In this document: one piece after another, positions 16,760 through 25,877 of the stretch
Layout of the letters: every line of letters starts with the position of its first letter
Numbering within the stretch: the stretch's first letter is position 1
Notes under the pieces: generated by a model
What the model saw: only the letters and a program-made list of their open reading frames with translations
What the model was told of the DNA's origin: nothing
The model's database searches: none
Made by a program: the position numbers and the translations under genes
Origin: Bacteroidales bacterium
Lineage (GTDB): Bacteria > Bacteroidota > Bacteroidia > Bacteroidales > UBA10428
Reading direction: 5' to 3'
NCBI GenBank assembly: GCA_016931575.1
Contig: JAFGEO010000103.1
Coordinates: forward strand, 1 to 36,288
Length of the DNA: 36,288 bases

Positions 16760-18244
16760 ATGAAAAGGCTATTTCCCTTATTCATAATGCTATCACTATC
16801 CCTGGTCATCAATGGACAGGACGAAACAGATGCACTACGATATGCCCGCACGAACCCGGGAGGAACCGCCAGATCGATGGCAATGGGTGGTGCTTTTGGA
16901 AGCCTGGGAGGTGATTTCAGCGCTGTAATTCAGAATCCTGCAGGATTGGGTGTTTACAGAAAAGCTGAGTTGTCGTTCTCGCCTGAAATATATTACGTTG
17001 CTACCAGTGCCAGCTATGCCGGTACTTCATCAAAGGATTGGGGCACCAACCTTAATATTGCTCAGTTTAGCTATGTATCGCCCCTCAAATTTAAAGGGAA
17101 TAGTAAAGTAGGCGTAAACTTTGGTATCGGGTATAACCAGCTGAATAATTTCTTTGGCGATGTTACCATTGAGGGTAACGGAATCACTTCATCCCGCGTA
17201 GATCCTTTTATTGAATCTGCCAACACGGGTGCATGGGGCAACCCGGTTCCCAGTTACTACCTTAATTCCTACAGCGAAAAACTGTTTTATGACGGATATA
17301 TCATTGACAGGGATGAAAACGGGAATTATTACCTGAATACGGACATCCGCGATGCCGGAGGGAATGTCAACCTGATTCAGAAGGATATTATTGATCGTTC
17401 CGGAAAAATGAATGAGTGGACATTCTCCATGGGATTCAATGTGCAGCATAAGTTGTATTTTGGCGCATCCCTGAATATCACCCCCTTTGATTATGCTGAA
17501 ACTTCGCTGTTCTCGGAAACCGAGGGTGATGGCAGCGTCCAGTATTATGAATTCGAGCAGATTGAAGTTACCGAAGGTGTCGGTTATGGGGCCAAAGCCG
17601 GGATTATTTTCAAACCACTAAGCTTGCTTCGCCTGGGATTTGCCTACCATACCCCAACTTATTACACCATCACTCAGAATACTTATTCGACACTCTTCAG
17701 TTATGTTAATGAGGTTGTCATTCCTATTGATCCTGAAGGGTATGAGAAGTTTGACAGCATTTCAACATACTCGTTGCAGACCCCTGCAAAAATGGTTGGA
17801 AGTGTAGGTATTATGCTGGGTAAATTTATGATTCTGTCTACCGATCTGGAACTGGTTGATTATTCCGGCATTAAGTATTACAGTCGAAATATTGATACTG
17901 ACTTTGCAGCGGAAAATGAAAGTATTGACGCTGATTTTAACTACACTGTAAATTTGAGGAGTGGTGCAGAGCTTAGACTGAAGAACCTTTACCTGCGAGG
18001 TGGATTTGCTTACCTGGGCAGTCCTTACAATGGGGGTACCAGTAACCTGGTATCCTATCAGTTGAATTATAGCGGAGGATTTGGTTTCCGCATGAAAAGG
18101 ATGTACATCGATTTTGCCCTGAGTTCACAGGAAGGTCGCTCAACGAGTGTGTTGTACGATTCGCCCTACCAGACCGGTGTTTCAGCAGCAACTCTTGACA
18201 CAAGGACCGTCCGTGCAATAACCACGGTCGGGTTAAGGTTCTAA
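16760..18244 (+). CDS. FadL/OmpP1-family outer membrane protein
   Basis: 494 residues with a signal peptide (LVINGQ). It has the N-terminal hatch pattern of FadL-type porins (ALRYARTNPGGTARSMAMGGAFGSLGGDFSAVIQNPAGLGVYRKAELSFSPEIYY) and alternating aromatic beta-strands to a C-terminal Phe (VGLRF). Such proteins pass hydrophobic compounds across the outer membrane; the ligand here is not known. It follows the repetitive secreted protein with a short gap and may share its transcript. It ends four bases before the convergent wbqC stop. Confidence 0.85.
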   Translation: MKRLFPLFIMLSLSLVINGQDETDALRYARTNPGGTARSMAMGGAFGSLGGDFSAVIQNPAGLGVYRKAELSFSPEIYYVATSASYAGTSSKDWGTNLNIAQFSYVSPLKFKGNSKVGVNFGIGYNQLNNFFGDVTIEGNGITSSRVDPFIESANTGAWGNPVPSYYLNSYSEKLFYDGYIIDRDENGNYYLNTDIRDAGGNVNLIQKDIIDRSGKMNEWTFSMGFNVQHKLYFGASLNITPFDYAETSLFSETEGDGSVQYYEFEQIEVTEGVGYGAKAGIIFKPLSLLRLGFAYHTPTYYTITQNTYSTLFSYVNEVVIPIDPEGYEKFDSISTYSLQTPAKMVGSVGIMLGKFMILSTDLELVDYSGIKYYSRNIDTDFAAENESIDADFNYTVNLRSGAELRLKNLYLRGGFAYLGSPYNGGTSNLVSYQLNYSGGFGFRMKRMYIDFALSSQEGRSTSVLYDSPYQTGVSAATLDTRTVRAITTVGLRF

Positions 18245-18248
18245 CCTG

Positions 18249-18908
18249 TTAACGGGTGCATTTTTTACACAGGTACACTGCCTGAGGTCCTTCATGGAAC
18301 AACAGGTCAACAAAACTAAGGTTTTCGATAAATCCATGCTTATGGCGGAAAACCTGGAAATAGGGGATAGGCATAAAATGTTTATCCTCTGTTTGTTTTT
18401 GGGGCTTTGGGTGAATGACATCCCGGTAATCCTGAAATACTTCATCAGCTGACTGGTATGATACGGTTTCCTTGTAGTTCAGAGCAGTTCCCGTCATTCT
18501 TCCAATGAGCTCGATCAGCATGAAATTCCAGTCGAGAAGAAATCTAAGCTTTTTCTCATAGGCAGGTGCCAGCTCAGCTTCAAATATGTCGAAAAATGGG
18601 CTGTGCCGGTAGGCAGAACAGATAGCTTTCCAGTGTGTCTTATTCCAGGGCATATCATAATCAAGCAGCACATCGCGTGTCAGGCTGCTGTTACCCTGAG
18701 GGCGTTTCACAGGAATAACAAGATCGTGGCTGCCATTTGCACCATGAATAGTTGTCCGGTTGCGAAAGGATTGTTTCTGGTAGCTGTCCCATACTTCAAT
18801 CAGCACTTTCCTTCCTGAAAATAACTTCGAAAAATATTGAATGTTTGGAAGATAGGCAGTGGATAAGAGAATACTCTCTTTTGTGGTATGTTCTGTCTTT
18901 GCTTCCAA
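18249..18908 (-). CDS. WbqC-family protein
   Basis: 219 residues matching the WbqC-like family: STAYLPNIQYFSKL at the start, then VWDSYQKQSFRNRTTIHGANG, L.IPVK, and DYDMPWNKTHWKAICSAYRHSPFFD. The family is often tied to O-antigen or glycan gene clusters, but its biochemistry is poorly defined. No ATG exists in the needed place. The open frame begins after a TAA just upstream, so TTG at 18908 is the likely start (CTG or ATC upstream are alternatives). Confidence 0.85.
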   Translation of the reverse strand: MEAKTEHTTKESILLSTAYLPNIQYFSKLFSGRKVLIEVWDSYQKQSFRNRTTIHGANGSHDLVIPVKRPQGNSSLTRDVLLDYDMPWNKTHWKAICSAYRHSPFFDIFEAELAPAYEKKLRFLLDWNFMLIELIGRMTGTALNYKETVSYQSADEVFQDYRDVIHPKPQKQTEDKHFMPIPYFQVFRHKHGFIENLSFVDLLFHEGPQAVYLCKKCTR

Positions 18909-18958
18909 TTTTAACAGGATTTAGCTGACTGATCGTTTTGTAGCCAGATGCTTTCAGC

Positions 18959-19705
18959 CTATAGTTTATTGATCATGCTTGCCAGGTAACCTGCCCCGAA
19001 TCCATTGTCGATGTTCACTACGCTAACTCCGCTTGCACAGCTGGTTAGCATACCCAATAATGCCGAAAGGCCGCCGAAATTCGCCCCATATCCCACAGAG
19101 GTAGGAACGGCAATTACCGGCTTGTCTACCATACCTCCCACAATGCTGGGTAGGGCCCCCTCCATGCCTGCTACCACAACCACAACACGGGCCTTTCTGA
19201 TTTCATTCACATTGTCATAGAAACGGTGAATACCGGCAACCCCCACATCGTAGTATCTTTTTACATCGTTGTCGAATATTTCTGCAGTTACCACAACTTC
19301 TTCTGTAACCGGCATATCTGAAGTGCCTGCGGATACAACGGCAATGTGATTGGCAGATTTCTTAAATTCGGTTTTCCGGATGGAAAGGGTATTCGCGATC
19401 GGATTAAAAACAGCCTGATCGGTTATCTTCCGGACACGTTCGAAAACGGTTTCTGTGGTGCGGGTGACCAGGATATTGTTATCATGCTGCATCATGTACC
19501 TGACAATGCCCTCTATCTGTTCGGGAGTTTTATTCTGCCCGAAGACTACTTCCGGGTAGCCCGTACGCAGTTGACGGTGATTGTCTATCTTGGCATAGTC
19601 CAGCTCTTTGTAGTCAAAATCCTTAAATAACCGGACCCCGTCTTCTATTTTCATCTTCCCATCCTGAATATCTTTCAGGATTTCCTTTAATCTGGATTCA
19701 TTCAT
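18959..19705 (-). CDS. larB: Nickel-pincer cofactor biosynthesis protein LarB
   Basis: LarB carboxylates nicotinic acid adenine dinucleotide and cleaves it, the first step to the nickel-pincer nucleotide of lactate racemase and relatives. The C-terminal PurE-like fold is seen in HIAVVSAGTSDMPVTEEVVVTAEIF, VVVVAGMEGALPSIVGGMVDKPVIAVPTSVGYGANFGG and GFGAGYLASMI. The start at 19705 (MNESRLKEIL) overlaps the larC stop by ATGA, so the two are translationally coupled. About 248 residues, normal length. larE and larA are not in the window. Confidence 0.93.
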   Translation of the reverse strand: MNESRLKEILKDIQDGKMKIEDGVRLFKDFDYKELDYAKIDNHRQLRTGYPEVVFGQNKTPEQIEGIVRYMMQHDNNILVTRTTETVFERVRKITDQAVFNPIANTLSIRKTEFKKSANHIAVVSAGTSDMPVTEEVVVTAEIFDNDVKRYYDVGVAGIHRFYDNVNEIRKARVVVVVAGMEGALPSIVGGMVDKPVIAVPTSVGYGANFGGLSALLGMLTSCASGVSVVNIDNGFGAGYLASMINKL

Positions 19706-20973
19706 GGTTTTCTGTTTTTCTCCACACATTTTTCAACTTCCCGGTAAATTTCCCTGAGACTTACCTTAGCGTTTTGCGCTGCCTTCACACAGTCGTCGTA
19801 TTCGGCTTTGTACTTCAATAAATGGTCTGACTCGTATGCTTCCTTGATCCTGATCGGGCCATACAAGGTATCCAGGGTTCGGACGCTTCGTTTCAGCATG
19901 GTCTTTGTCAGCGGGTAATACCGGATTCCAATGGAGGAAGTTTCATCGAGAATAATTCGCTCCATTTTTTCACGATCCCCCGCATGGCACAAAACATTCA
20001 GCTGGATAGCCGGCCTCGATTTCTTCATGATCATCGGGACAAGGAATACATCATGTGCACCGGATTCGAATAAACGGGACATTATGTACTCATATTGTTC
20101 GGGATTCATGTCATCAATATTGCACTCGATCTGAATGGCAGAATCTGACGCATATTCGACTTCCTCCTTCGTATCAGCCATATAAACCCTCAGGACATTC
20201 GGAATGTTCATATCCTTATATCCCAGCCCGTATGCAATTTGCTGAACAGAAAAGCGGGTCTGGTCCGTAAATTCATTTACAAATACTTTCAGTATGGCTG
20301 CTCCGGTTGGGGTTGTGGTCTCGGTTTGTACAGCACCCTTTTTGATCGGTATATCTTTCAGGATTTCTGCTGTTGCCGGAGCCGGGACCGGGAATGTGCC
20401 ATGGGCGCATTCCACAAATCCTCCCCCCACTTCAACTGTGGAGGCCATTACCTTGTCGGGTTTGAGGTAATCCATGCATATTGCGGCACCTACCACATCG
20501 ACTATGGAATCAATTGCACCCACTTCATGAAAATGAATTTCATCGATTGATTTAGCATGTATTTTAGCCTCTGCGACAGCAATTTCACGGAACATAAGCA
20601 GGCTTTTTTCCCTGACATACTCATTCAATCCACTTTCTTGGATAATTTCTGTTATCATGGAAAGGTTCCTGTGTTCATGAGAATGGTGCTCATGAGTATG
20701 GTCCTTATGAGTATGGTGATCGTGAGCGTGATGCCCATGCGAATGGTGGTCATCGTGATGTGAATGATGAGCGGTATTTATCAGCTCAACATGCACCAGG
20801 GTACCGCTGATCCCCATTTTAAGGCTTTTTGAAACATGGATTTTGTACCCTCCTACCTTAAGTTTTTCCAATTCCGCTGTCAGATAACTTTCAGGTACCC
20901 CGGCATCGATCATAGCGCCTAAATTCATGTCGCCGCTGATTCCGGCAAAGCAATCGTAGTATAAAATCCTCAT
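19702..20973 (-). CDS. larC: Nickel-pincer cofactor cyclometallase LarC (unsplit, His-rich)
   Basis: LarC inserts nickel into the pincer nucleotide with CTP hydrolysis. The start MRILYYDCFAGISGDMNLGAMIDAG is diagnostic. Residues 69-101 hold 19 His, a likely nickel-holding loop. Then come DEIHFHEVGAIDSIVDVVGAAICMD, PVPAPATAEIL, TTTPTGAAIL and the C-terminal domain (QIECNIDDMNPEQYEYIMSRLFESGAHDVFLVPMIMKKSRP). It is one continuous frame of 423 residues, whereas larC of Lactiplantibacillus plantarum is read through a programmed frameshift. It leads the larCB operon. Confidence 0.95.
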   Translation of the reverse strand: MRILYYDCFAGISGDMNLGAMIDAGVPESYLTAELEKLKVGGYKIHVSKSLKMGISGTLVHVELINTAHHSHHDDHHSHGHHAHDHHTHKDHTHEHHSHEHRNLSMITEIIQESGLNEYVREKSLLMFREIAVAEAKIHAKSIDEIHFHEVGAIDSIVDVVGAAICMDYLKPDKVMASTVEVGGGFVECAHGTFPVPAPATAEILKDIPIKKGAVQTETTTPTGAAILKVFVNEFTDQTRFSVQQIAYGLGYKDMNIPNVLRVYMADTKEEVEYASDSAIQIECNIDDMNPEQYEYIMSRLFESGAHDVFLVPMIMKKSRPAIQLNVLCHAGDREKMERIILDETSSIGIRYYPLTKTMLKRSVRTLDTLYGPIRIKEAYESDHLLKYKAEYDDCVKAAQNAKVSLREIYREVEKCVEKNRKP

Positions 20974-21127
20974 ATCAGTTATGTTTCCGGAACCAAAGAT
21001 GATAATTTTCCTCCTAATTTGAAACCAATCCAGGAATCATTAAAAATTATTGAATAATTCTGACTAATTCTCAGGAAAAGTAGGGGTATTTTACTATTTT
21101 TCTGGATAGATCTAAATGCAGGCTGAT

Positions 21128-22051
21128 ATGAAAAGAAGAGATTTTATTAGGACATCCGTAACGGCATCTGTTGTAACAGGTACGTTATTTTCAATGGGAA
21201 AGTGGACCCCCTTGATGGCCTCCGGAAATGGCGATGCAAGCAAACCTTTTTTAGTAGCGGTTAAAAATGGGGATGCAATAAGCATGCTTAAGGCGGGAAT
21301 GGATAAACTTGGAGGGATGAAGGCTTTTATTAAGGCGGGGCAGACCGTTGTGATTAAGCCTAATATTGGCTGGGATGCAGGTCCTGAAAGGGCAGCCAAT
21401 ACCAATCCGGAACTTGTAGGGCAGCTGGTGAAGATGTGCCTTGAGGCAGGAGCATCAAAAGTCAGCGTATTTGATAATACCTGTGATGAGTGGACCCGGT
21501 GCTATAAAAATTCAGGTATCGAACAGGCTGTGAAGGATCAAGGAGGAGTCGTTGTTTCAGGAAAGGACGAGGGTATGTACCGGGAAGTGTCAATTCCAAA
21601 GGGTATCAAATTAAAAAAAGCCAAAGTTCATGAGCTCATCCTCGATTCAGATGTATTTATTAATGTCCCCGTCATCAAAAATCACGGAGGGGCAACCATG
21701 TCCCTGTCAATGAAAAACCTGATGGGTGTTGTGTGGGACAGGGGATTCTGGCACAGGACAGACCTGCATCAGTGCATTGCTGATTTTGCCTCGTACTGCA
21801 AACCCGACCTGACTATCATTGACGGGTACAGGGCTATGATGCGAAATGGTCCCCGGGGAGTCTCCGTAGCAGACGTTGCTATGATGAAATACCAACTGAT
21901 CAGCTCCGATATGGTTGCTGCCGATACGGCCGCAACGAAGGTCTTCGGAATCGAAACTGAACAAGTGAAACATATTGCACTGGCTGAAAAGCTGGGTGTT
22001 GGAACCACAAATCTGGATGCTATTAAACCAATTCGTGTAGCGCTTCCATGA
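21128..22051 (+). CDS. Tat-exported DUF362 protein
   Basis: About 307 residues from the ATG at 21128. The N-terminus KRRDFIRTS is a twin-arginine signal, so it is exported folded, which suggests a bound cofactor. The body is DUF362: GQTVVIKPNIGWDAGPERAANTNPELV, DNTCDEWTRCY, VFINVPVIKNHGGATMSLSMKNLMGVVWDRGFWH, and LTIIDGYRAMMRNGPRG. The family is uncharacterised and often sits beside ferredoxin domains. Its last codons overlap the start of the next gene (ATGA), so the two probably work together. Confidence 0.85.
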   Translation: MKRRDFIRTSVTASVVTGTLFSMGKWTPLMASGNGDASKPFLVAVKNGDAISMLKAGMDKLGGMKAFIKAGQTVVIKPNIGWDAGPERAANTNPELVGQLVKMCLEAGASKVSVFDNTCDEWTRCYKNSGIEQAVKDQGGVVVSGKDEGMYREVSIPKGIKLKKAKVHELILDSDVFINVPVIKNHGGATMSLSMKNLMGVVWDRGFWHRTDLHQCIADFASYCKPDLTIIDGYRAMMRNGPRGVSVADVAMMKYQLISSDMVAADTAATKVFGIETEQVKHIALAEKLGVGTTNLDAIKPIRVALP

Positions 22052-23649
22052 AAAATCAGAAATGGCTCAGACCACTTAGAATCCTGATCGGACTTGTATT
22101 CTTTTCAGGTTTCATGATCATCTTTTCGGACGTAAGGGCTACCCTGCCGCCCGGTATGTATAATTTCTTTACTTCTTTCCAGTTTTTACCTTCCGGTCTA
22201 AAGCTGTTCACAGCTCATACACTGATCAGTATCGTTTTTATTGGCCTTGTGCTGATAACGCTTTTCGGGGGGCGTATTTATTGCTCGGTTTTCTGTCCGC
22301 TGGGCATCATGCAGGATATCCTGGCTCATTTCAATTTCTTCAGACTTCCATTTAAGAAGCAACGCAGGAAATTTAAAAAGGCCCTGAATTATATACGTTA
22401 CCCTATCCTTGGGGCTTTTATCCTTACATGGATCAGTTTGGGAATTGTTGCCGTGAGCTGGCTCGATCCATACGCGAACTTCGGTAGAATAGCCAGTTCG
22501 ATCTATCAACCATTATTCGTTTTCCTTAATAACGGGCTATCGGACTTTCTTTCGGAAGCAAATTCCGGGTCGCTGGAAGGGATTCATACTGTGAGCATCT
22601 GGCTTCATCCTGTGACGCTTCTTGCCGCATCGGGTATGTTCCTTTTGATCCTGGTACTTGTGATCTATCAGGATAGACTGTACTGCAACACAGTATGCCC
22701 GGTTGGAACATTTCTCGGCTTACTTTCAAAGGTTTCCTTATTCAAAATACGCATCCAAAATACCGCTTGTACCCAGTGTGGAAAATGTCAACTGGCTTGT
22801 AAAGCCAATTGCATTAATATCAAGGAGATGACCATTGATGAAACCCGATGTGTGTCCTGCTACAATTGTATTTCCAGTTGCCAGGATGATGCTGTGGGCT
22901 ATCGATTGGCCCGGGTTAAACCTGCACCGGTTGAAGCTACCCGTGCCTCCAAACGGGCATTTATTAAATCCGGCCTGCTATACCTGGCTGCAGTTCCCCT
23001 TATTGCAAAGGCTGATGACAGCTATCGCAGCGATGAGGCAGATGAACATGCAAGTGAAGAAAAACAACTGAAGTACAAGGACCGTGGGCCGATAAGTCCG
23101 CCGGGTTCCCGCGGCATCAAAGAGCTTAAGGAGCATTGCATCGGGTGCCAGCTTTGTGTTTCTGCTTGTCCTACGAAAGTACTGCAACCTGCATTTCTCG
23201 AATATGGTTTTACCGGTATGATGTTTCCCCGAATGGATAATGAAGTTGGATTTTGCAATTTCGAGTGTAAACAATGTGGGGATGTGTGCCCGACCGGGGC
23301 TATTTTGTCTCTTACCAAAGAGGCTAAAAAGAAGGTGCAGATCGGAATAGCCCAGTTCATGGAGCGGTATTGCATCGTAAAGACGAATGGAACAGCCTGT
23401 GGCGCATGTGATGAACATTGCCCAACCAATGCCATCGAGATGGTGCCTTCGGTTTATGGGCCGAATATTCCCAAGGTGGACCCGGAAATCTGTACGGGAT
23501 GCGGGGCCTGTGAATATGCCTGCCCGGTGGAAGTTCCTCATCCTGCCATATTTGTTGCACCCAGCAAAGTTCATGGAACCTCTAAGAAATTCGTCCAGGA
23601 ACAGGTAAAATGGGACGAGAATGTTGAGGAGGATGGCTGGGCATTCTAG
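22048..23649 (+). CDS. NapH-like membrane polyferredoxin fused to a NapG-like 4Fe-4S domain
   Basis: 533 residues. The N-terminal half has about four to five membrane segments with C79xxxCPLG and C213xxxCPVG, as in NapH/MauN/YccM proteins. Two 4Fe-4S motifs follow (C241/244/247/251 and C268/271/274/278). A hydrophobic segment with a Tat-like lead (KRAFIKSG, 303-310) precedes four more Cys clusters at 364-374, 403-414, 442-458 and 482-492, a NapG-like arrangement. It should move electrons from the quinone pool outward across the membrane. No nitrate reductase genes are near. The partner is probably the coupled DUF362 protein. Confidence 0.88.
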   Translation: MKNQKWLRPLRILIGLVFFSGFMIIFSDVRATLPPGMYNFFTSFQFLPSGLKLFTAHTLISIVFIGLVLITLFGGRIYCSVFCPLGIMQDILAHFNFFRLPFKKQRRKFKKALNYIRYPILGAFILTWISLGIVAVSWLDPYANFGRIASSIYQPLFVFLNNGLSDFLSEANSGSLEGIHTVSIWLHPVTLLAASGMFLLILVLVIYQDRLYCNTVCPVGTFLGLLSKVSLFKIRIQNTACTQCGKCQLACKANCINIKEMTIDETRCVSCYNCISSCQDDAVGYRLARVKPAPVEATRASKRAFIKSGLLYLAAVPLIAKADDSYRSDEADEHASEEKQLKYKDRGPISPPGSRGIKELKEHCIGCQLCVSACPTKVLQPAFLEYGFTGMMFPRMDNEVGFCNFECKQCGDVCPTGAILSLTKEAKKKVQIGIAQFMERYCIVKTNGTACGACDEHCPTNAIEMVPSVYGPNIPKVDPEICTGCGACEYACPVEVPHPAIFVAPSKVHGTSKKFVQEQVKWDENVEEDGWAF

Positions 23650-23765
23650 GGGTGTGTAAGCCGTGAAACCTGAATTTTGAAATCATTTAGAAAACTTTAG
23701 GCTGTGTCCGGACCTGATCAGGAAGCCACAATATGCCGCATAATTATCAATTCAAACCTGACAAT

Positions 23766-24317
23766 ATGAAAAAATCCCTAATGAGCTGCATGTTGCTGTT
23801 CTTCCTTACAGCGGTCATGTCATTAAGTGCCCAGGACAGCGTGCAACCCGAAGAACCATCACCTGAGAGTTTGACTGAAAAGGTTGAGATTGGGGTAGTT
23901 GAAGAAACTGTCGAACTTATTGATTATGAGGTGGAAGAGGGTACCGATTTCGAACTGATATTATATGAGGATGAGGAAGTATCTGAAGGTCCATGTAGTG
24001 AGGTATTCTTCATCTGTGAGGACATGCCGAAATTCCAGGGAGAGAGTTCCGATAAATTCAGAACCTACATTGCTGCCAATCTTAAGTACCCTGAAGCAGC
24101 CAGGAAAAGTAAAATCAGCGGAAGGGTTATTGTACAGTTTACGGTTGACATGGAAGGTGAGGTGATCAATGTCGTTGTGGTCAGGGGAGTTGATCCCAGG
24201 CTTGATTCAGAAGCAGTCAGGGTGGTGAAATCGTCGCCCGCATGGACGCCAGGGCGCCAAAGGGGCAGACTTGTATGTGTGCAGTTGATAATGCCCATAG
24301 TATTTGCATTGCAGTGA
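23766..24317 (+). CDS. Secreted TonB C-terminal-domain protein 1
   Basis: About 183 residues from the ATG at 23766, which opens a signal peptide ending LSAQ. An acidic stretch (about 20-75) precedes the TonB domain: FRTYIAANLKYPEAARKSKISGRVIVQFTVDMEGEVINVVVVRGVDPRLDSEAVRVVKSSPAWTPGRQRGR. Length and layout lack the N-terminal membrane anchor and Pro-rich spacer of energy-transducing TonB. It may be a periplasmic adaptor rather than a true TonB. It is paralogous to the next gene. Confidence 0.82.
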   Translation: MKKSLMSCMLLFFLTAVMSLSAQDSVQPEEPSPESLTEKVEIGVVEETVELIDYEVEEGTDFELILYEDEEVSEGPCSEVFFICEDMPKFQGESSDKFRTYIAANLKYPEAARKSKISGRVIVQFTVDMEGEVINVVVVRGVDPRLDSEAVRVVKSSPAWTPGRQRGRLVCVQLIMPIVFALQ

Positions 24318-24344
24318 AGATGACATTAGCGCTAAGTTTGATTT

Positions 24345-24866
24345 ATGAGAATATTCGGTTCATTCCTGTTGTTGTTATTATGTTTGTTGTTAAGTAGAGC
24401 ATATTCTGCGCAAACCCCTGATCTGCAGATTAGAATCGACAGTGTTTTAGAAGAGGTTGGAACTACCTTATATGCAGATAGCCTGACAGATAGTGTTAGT
24501 GTGAATTATGTTACTATACCCCTAAGCGAACAGCAGGCAGATACCGACGATGTCTATTTTTTCGTTGAAGAGATGCCCCGGTTTCAGGATGGGAGTGCCG
24601 ATGAGTTCAGGATGTTTCTTGCACAAAATATGAAATTTCCGGACTCCGCAATGGAATACGGCATCTGTGGAACCCTGTATTTCTCATTTGTTATTGATGA
24701 GCAGGGGAATCTTGGGGAAATTGAAATTCTTCGGAGATGCAATCCTGCTGTTGATGCCGAGATCATTCGTGTTCTGGAGTCCTCACCACCATGGACTCCA
24801 GGAATGCAGAGGGGTAAGCCCGTTAAGGTTAAGTTTACTTTTCCACTCCGTATCCACTGGCAGTAG
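24345..24866 (+). CDS. Secreted TonB C-terminal-domain protein 2
   Basis: 173 residues with a signal peptide (LLSRAYSAQ). It has the same design as its neighbour: EEMPRFQDGSADEFRMFLAQNMKFPDSAMEYGICGTLYFSFVIDEQGNLGEIEILRRCNPAVDAEIIRVLESSPPWTPGMQRGKPVKVKFTFPLRI. It lies 27 bases after the first and is probably co-transcribed. The pair is a tandem duplication that has diverged strongly outside the domain core. Confidence 0.82.
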   Translation: MRIFGSFLLLLLCLLLSRAYSAQTPDLQIRIDSVLEEVGTTLYADSLTDSVSVNYVTIPLSEQQADTDDVYFFVEEMPRFQDGSADEFRMFLAQNMKFPDSAMEYGICGTLYFSFVIDEQGNLGEIEILRRCNPAVDAEIIRVLESSPPWTPGMQRGKPVKVKFTFPLRIHWQ

Positions 24867-24877
24867 ACAGATTGCAA

Positions 24878-24897
24878 ACCAGATTTTTTGGTCTGGT
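24878..24897. terminator. Weak hairpin between the TonB genes and the MBL gene
   Basis: ACCAGA and TCTGGT form a 6-bp stem around an 8-base loop TTTTTTGG, followed by GTTC and an A-run. It lies between convergent genes and may end transcription from both sides. The evidence is weak. Confidence 0.3.
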
Positions 24898-24942
24898 GTT
24901 CAAAAAAAACTCAAAACTTAACAATCGCCAATCGCTATTGAT

Positions 24943-25707
24943 CTACTTCATATTTCTGACCCTCAGTTCACAATACCCCACATCCTTCATCAGCTCCACC
25001 AATTCGTTTATGTCAGTATTCCCGTAATGGTAGGGATAGAGTACCTTAGGTTTCAACATACGCACCGCATTAACAACCATTTCCGGGGACATGGTATAGG
25101 GTAGGTTCATAGGAAGGAAGGCGATATCTATGCCGGTTATTTCTTTCATCTCCGGAAAGTCTTCAGTGTCTCCGGCTACATATACCCTGGTATCCCCAAA
25201 GGTAAACACATAACCATTTCCTTCTCCCCTGGGATGAAAGGGCTGCCCTGCACTCCGTTCGTGAACGATATTGAAGGCCGGTACTGCCTCAGCGATAAAA
25301 AGGTTTTCGTTCATTTTGCCCGATCCAGTAGCTTTTGCGGAAAAAACATCCCCGTTTGTAAGGATATCCGCCGTGCCTGAATAGCTTTCGGCACAGGTAG
25401 CGGTAAGTTTAATAGCGGTAGTCTCTTTCCTTAAAAAATCGATGGTCTCAGCCTGAAAATGATCCCCATGATGGTGGGTGATAAAAATATAATCGGCCTT
25501 TGGCAGCCCGGAGTAGTCAGCATACCGATCTACCGGATCAATATGGATCACCTGATCATTATAGGTGAAATACAGGGTTCCGTGCCCCAAAAAGGTAATG
25601 ATCAGATCACCTTTGGTGGTTGGTATGGTATCCTGTTGATACTGAGCGTTTAAAGTATAATGGGAAGAGAACATACTAAACAGAAATAGCAGGCTTAATT
25701 TTCTCAT
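24943..25707 (-). CDS. Exported metallo-beta-lactamase-fold hydrolase
   Basis: 254 residues with a signal peptide (FLFSMFSSHYTLNA). The MBL metal motif is THHHGDHF (HxHxDH), preceded by FLGHGTLYFTYNDQVIHIDPVDRYADY and followed by YVAGDTEDFPE (GDT metal Asp region) and PYHYGNTD. The family includes UlaG-like lactonases and nucleotide hydrolases; the substrate is not known. It appears to be a stand-alone minus-strand gene; 25708-25877 upstream has no gene. Confidence 0.82.
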   Translation of the reverse strand: MRKLSLLFLFSMFSSHYTLNAQYQQDTIPTTKGDLIITFLGHGTLYFTYNDQVIHIDPVDRYADYSGLPKADYIFITHHHGDHFQAETIDFLRKETTAIKLTATCAESYSGTADILTNGDVFSAKATGSGKMNENLFIAEAVPAFNIVHERSAGQPFHPRGEGNGYVFTFGDTRVYVAGDTEDFPEMKEITGIDIAFLPMNLPYTMSPEMVVNAVRMLKPKVLYPYHYGNTDINELVELMKDVGYCELRVRNMK

Positions 25708-25877
25708 AGTATATGTCTTTATAGATTGAAAGTCCCTTTGCGCAATCCGGCATCCGGTTCACCACCTGATCATACATCAAAGGTCAACATTTAGAATCGC
25801 CAACCTGAAATAAATTGACACATAAAAATATTGAAGATTGATGCCTGTTGAGCTCTGAAATTCCCGGCACCCAGCGC

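Noticed and set aside
20660-20790. Short direct repeats (GAATGGT, GAGTATGGT) resembling a CRISPR or tandem array
   Set aside because: They are His codon repeats (CAT/CAC with Ser, Asp, Gly) inside larC, not spaced repeats with unique spacers.
22978-23574. A 198-residue minus-strand frame opposite the polyferredoxin gene
   Set aside because: It is antisense to Cys-rich coding sequence, has no domain pattern, and the plus strand is clearly coding.
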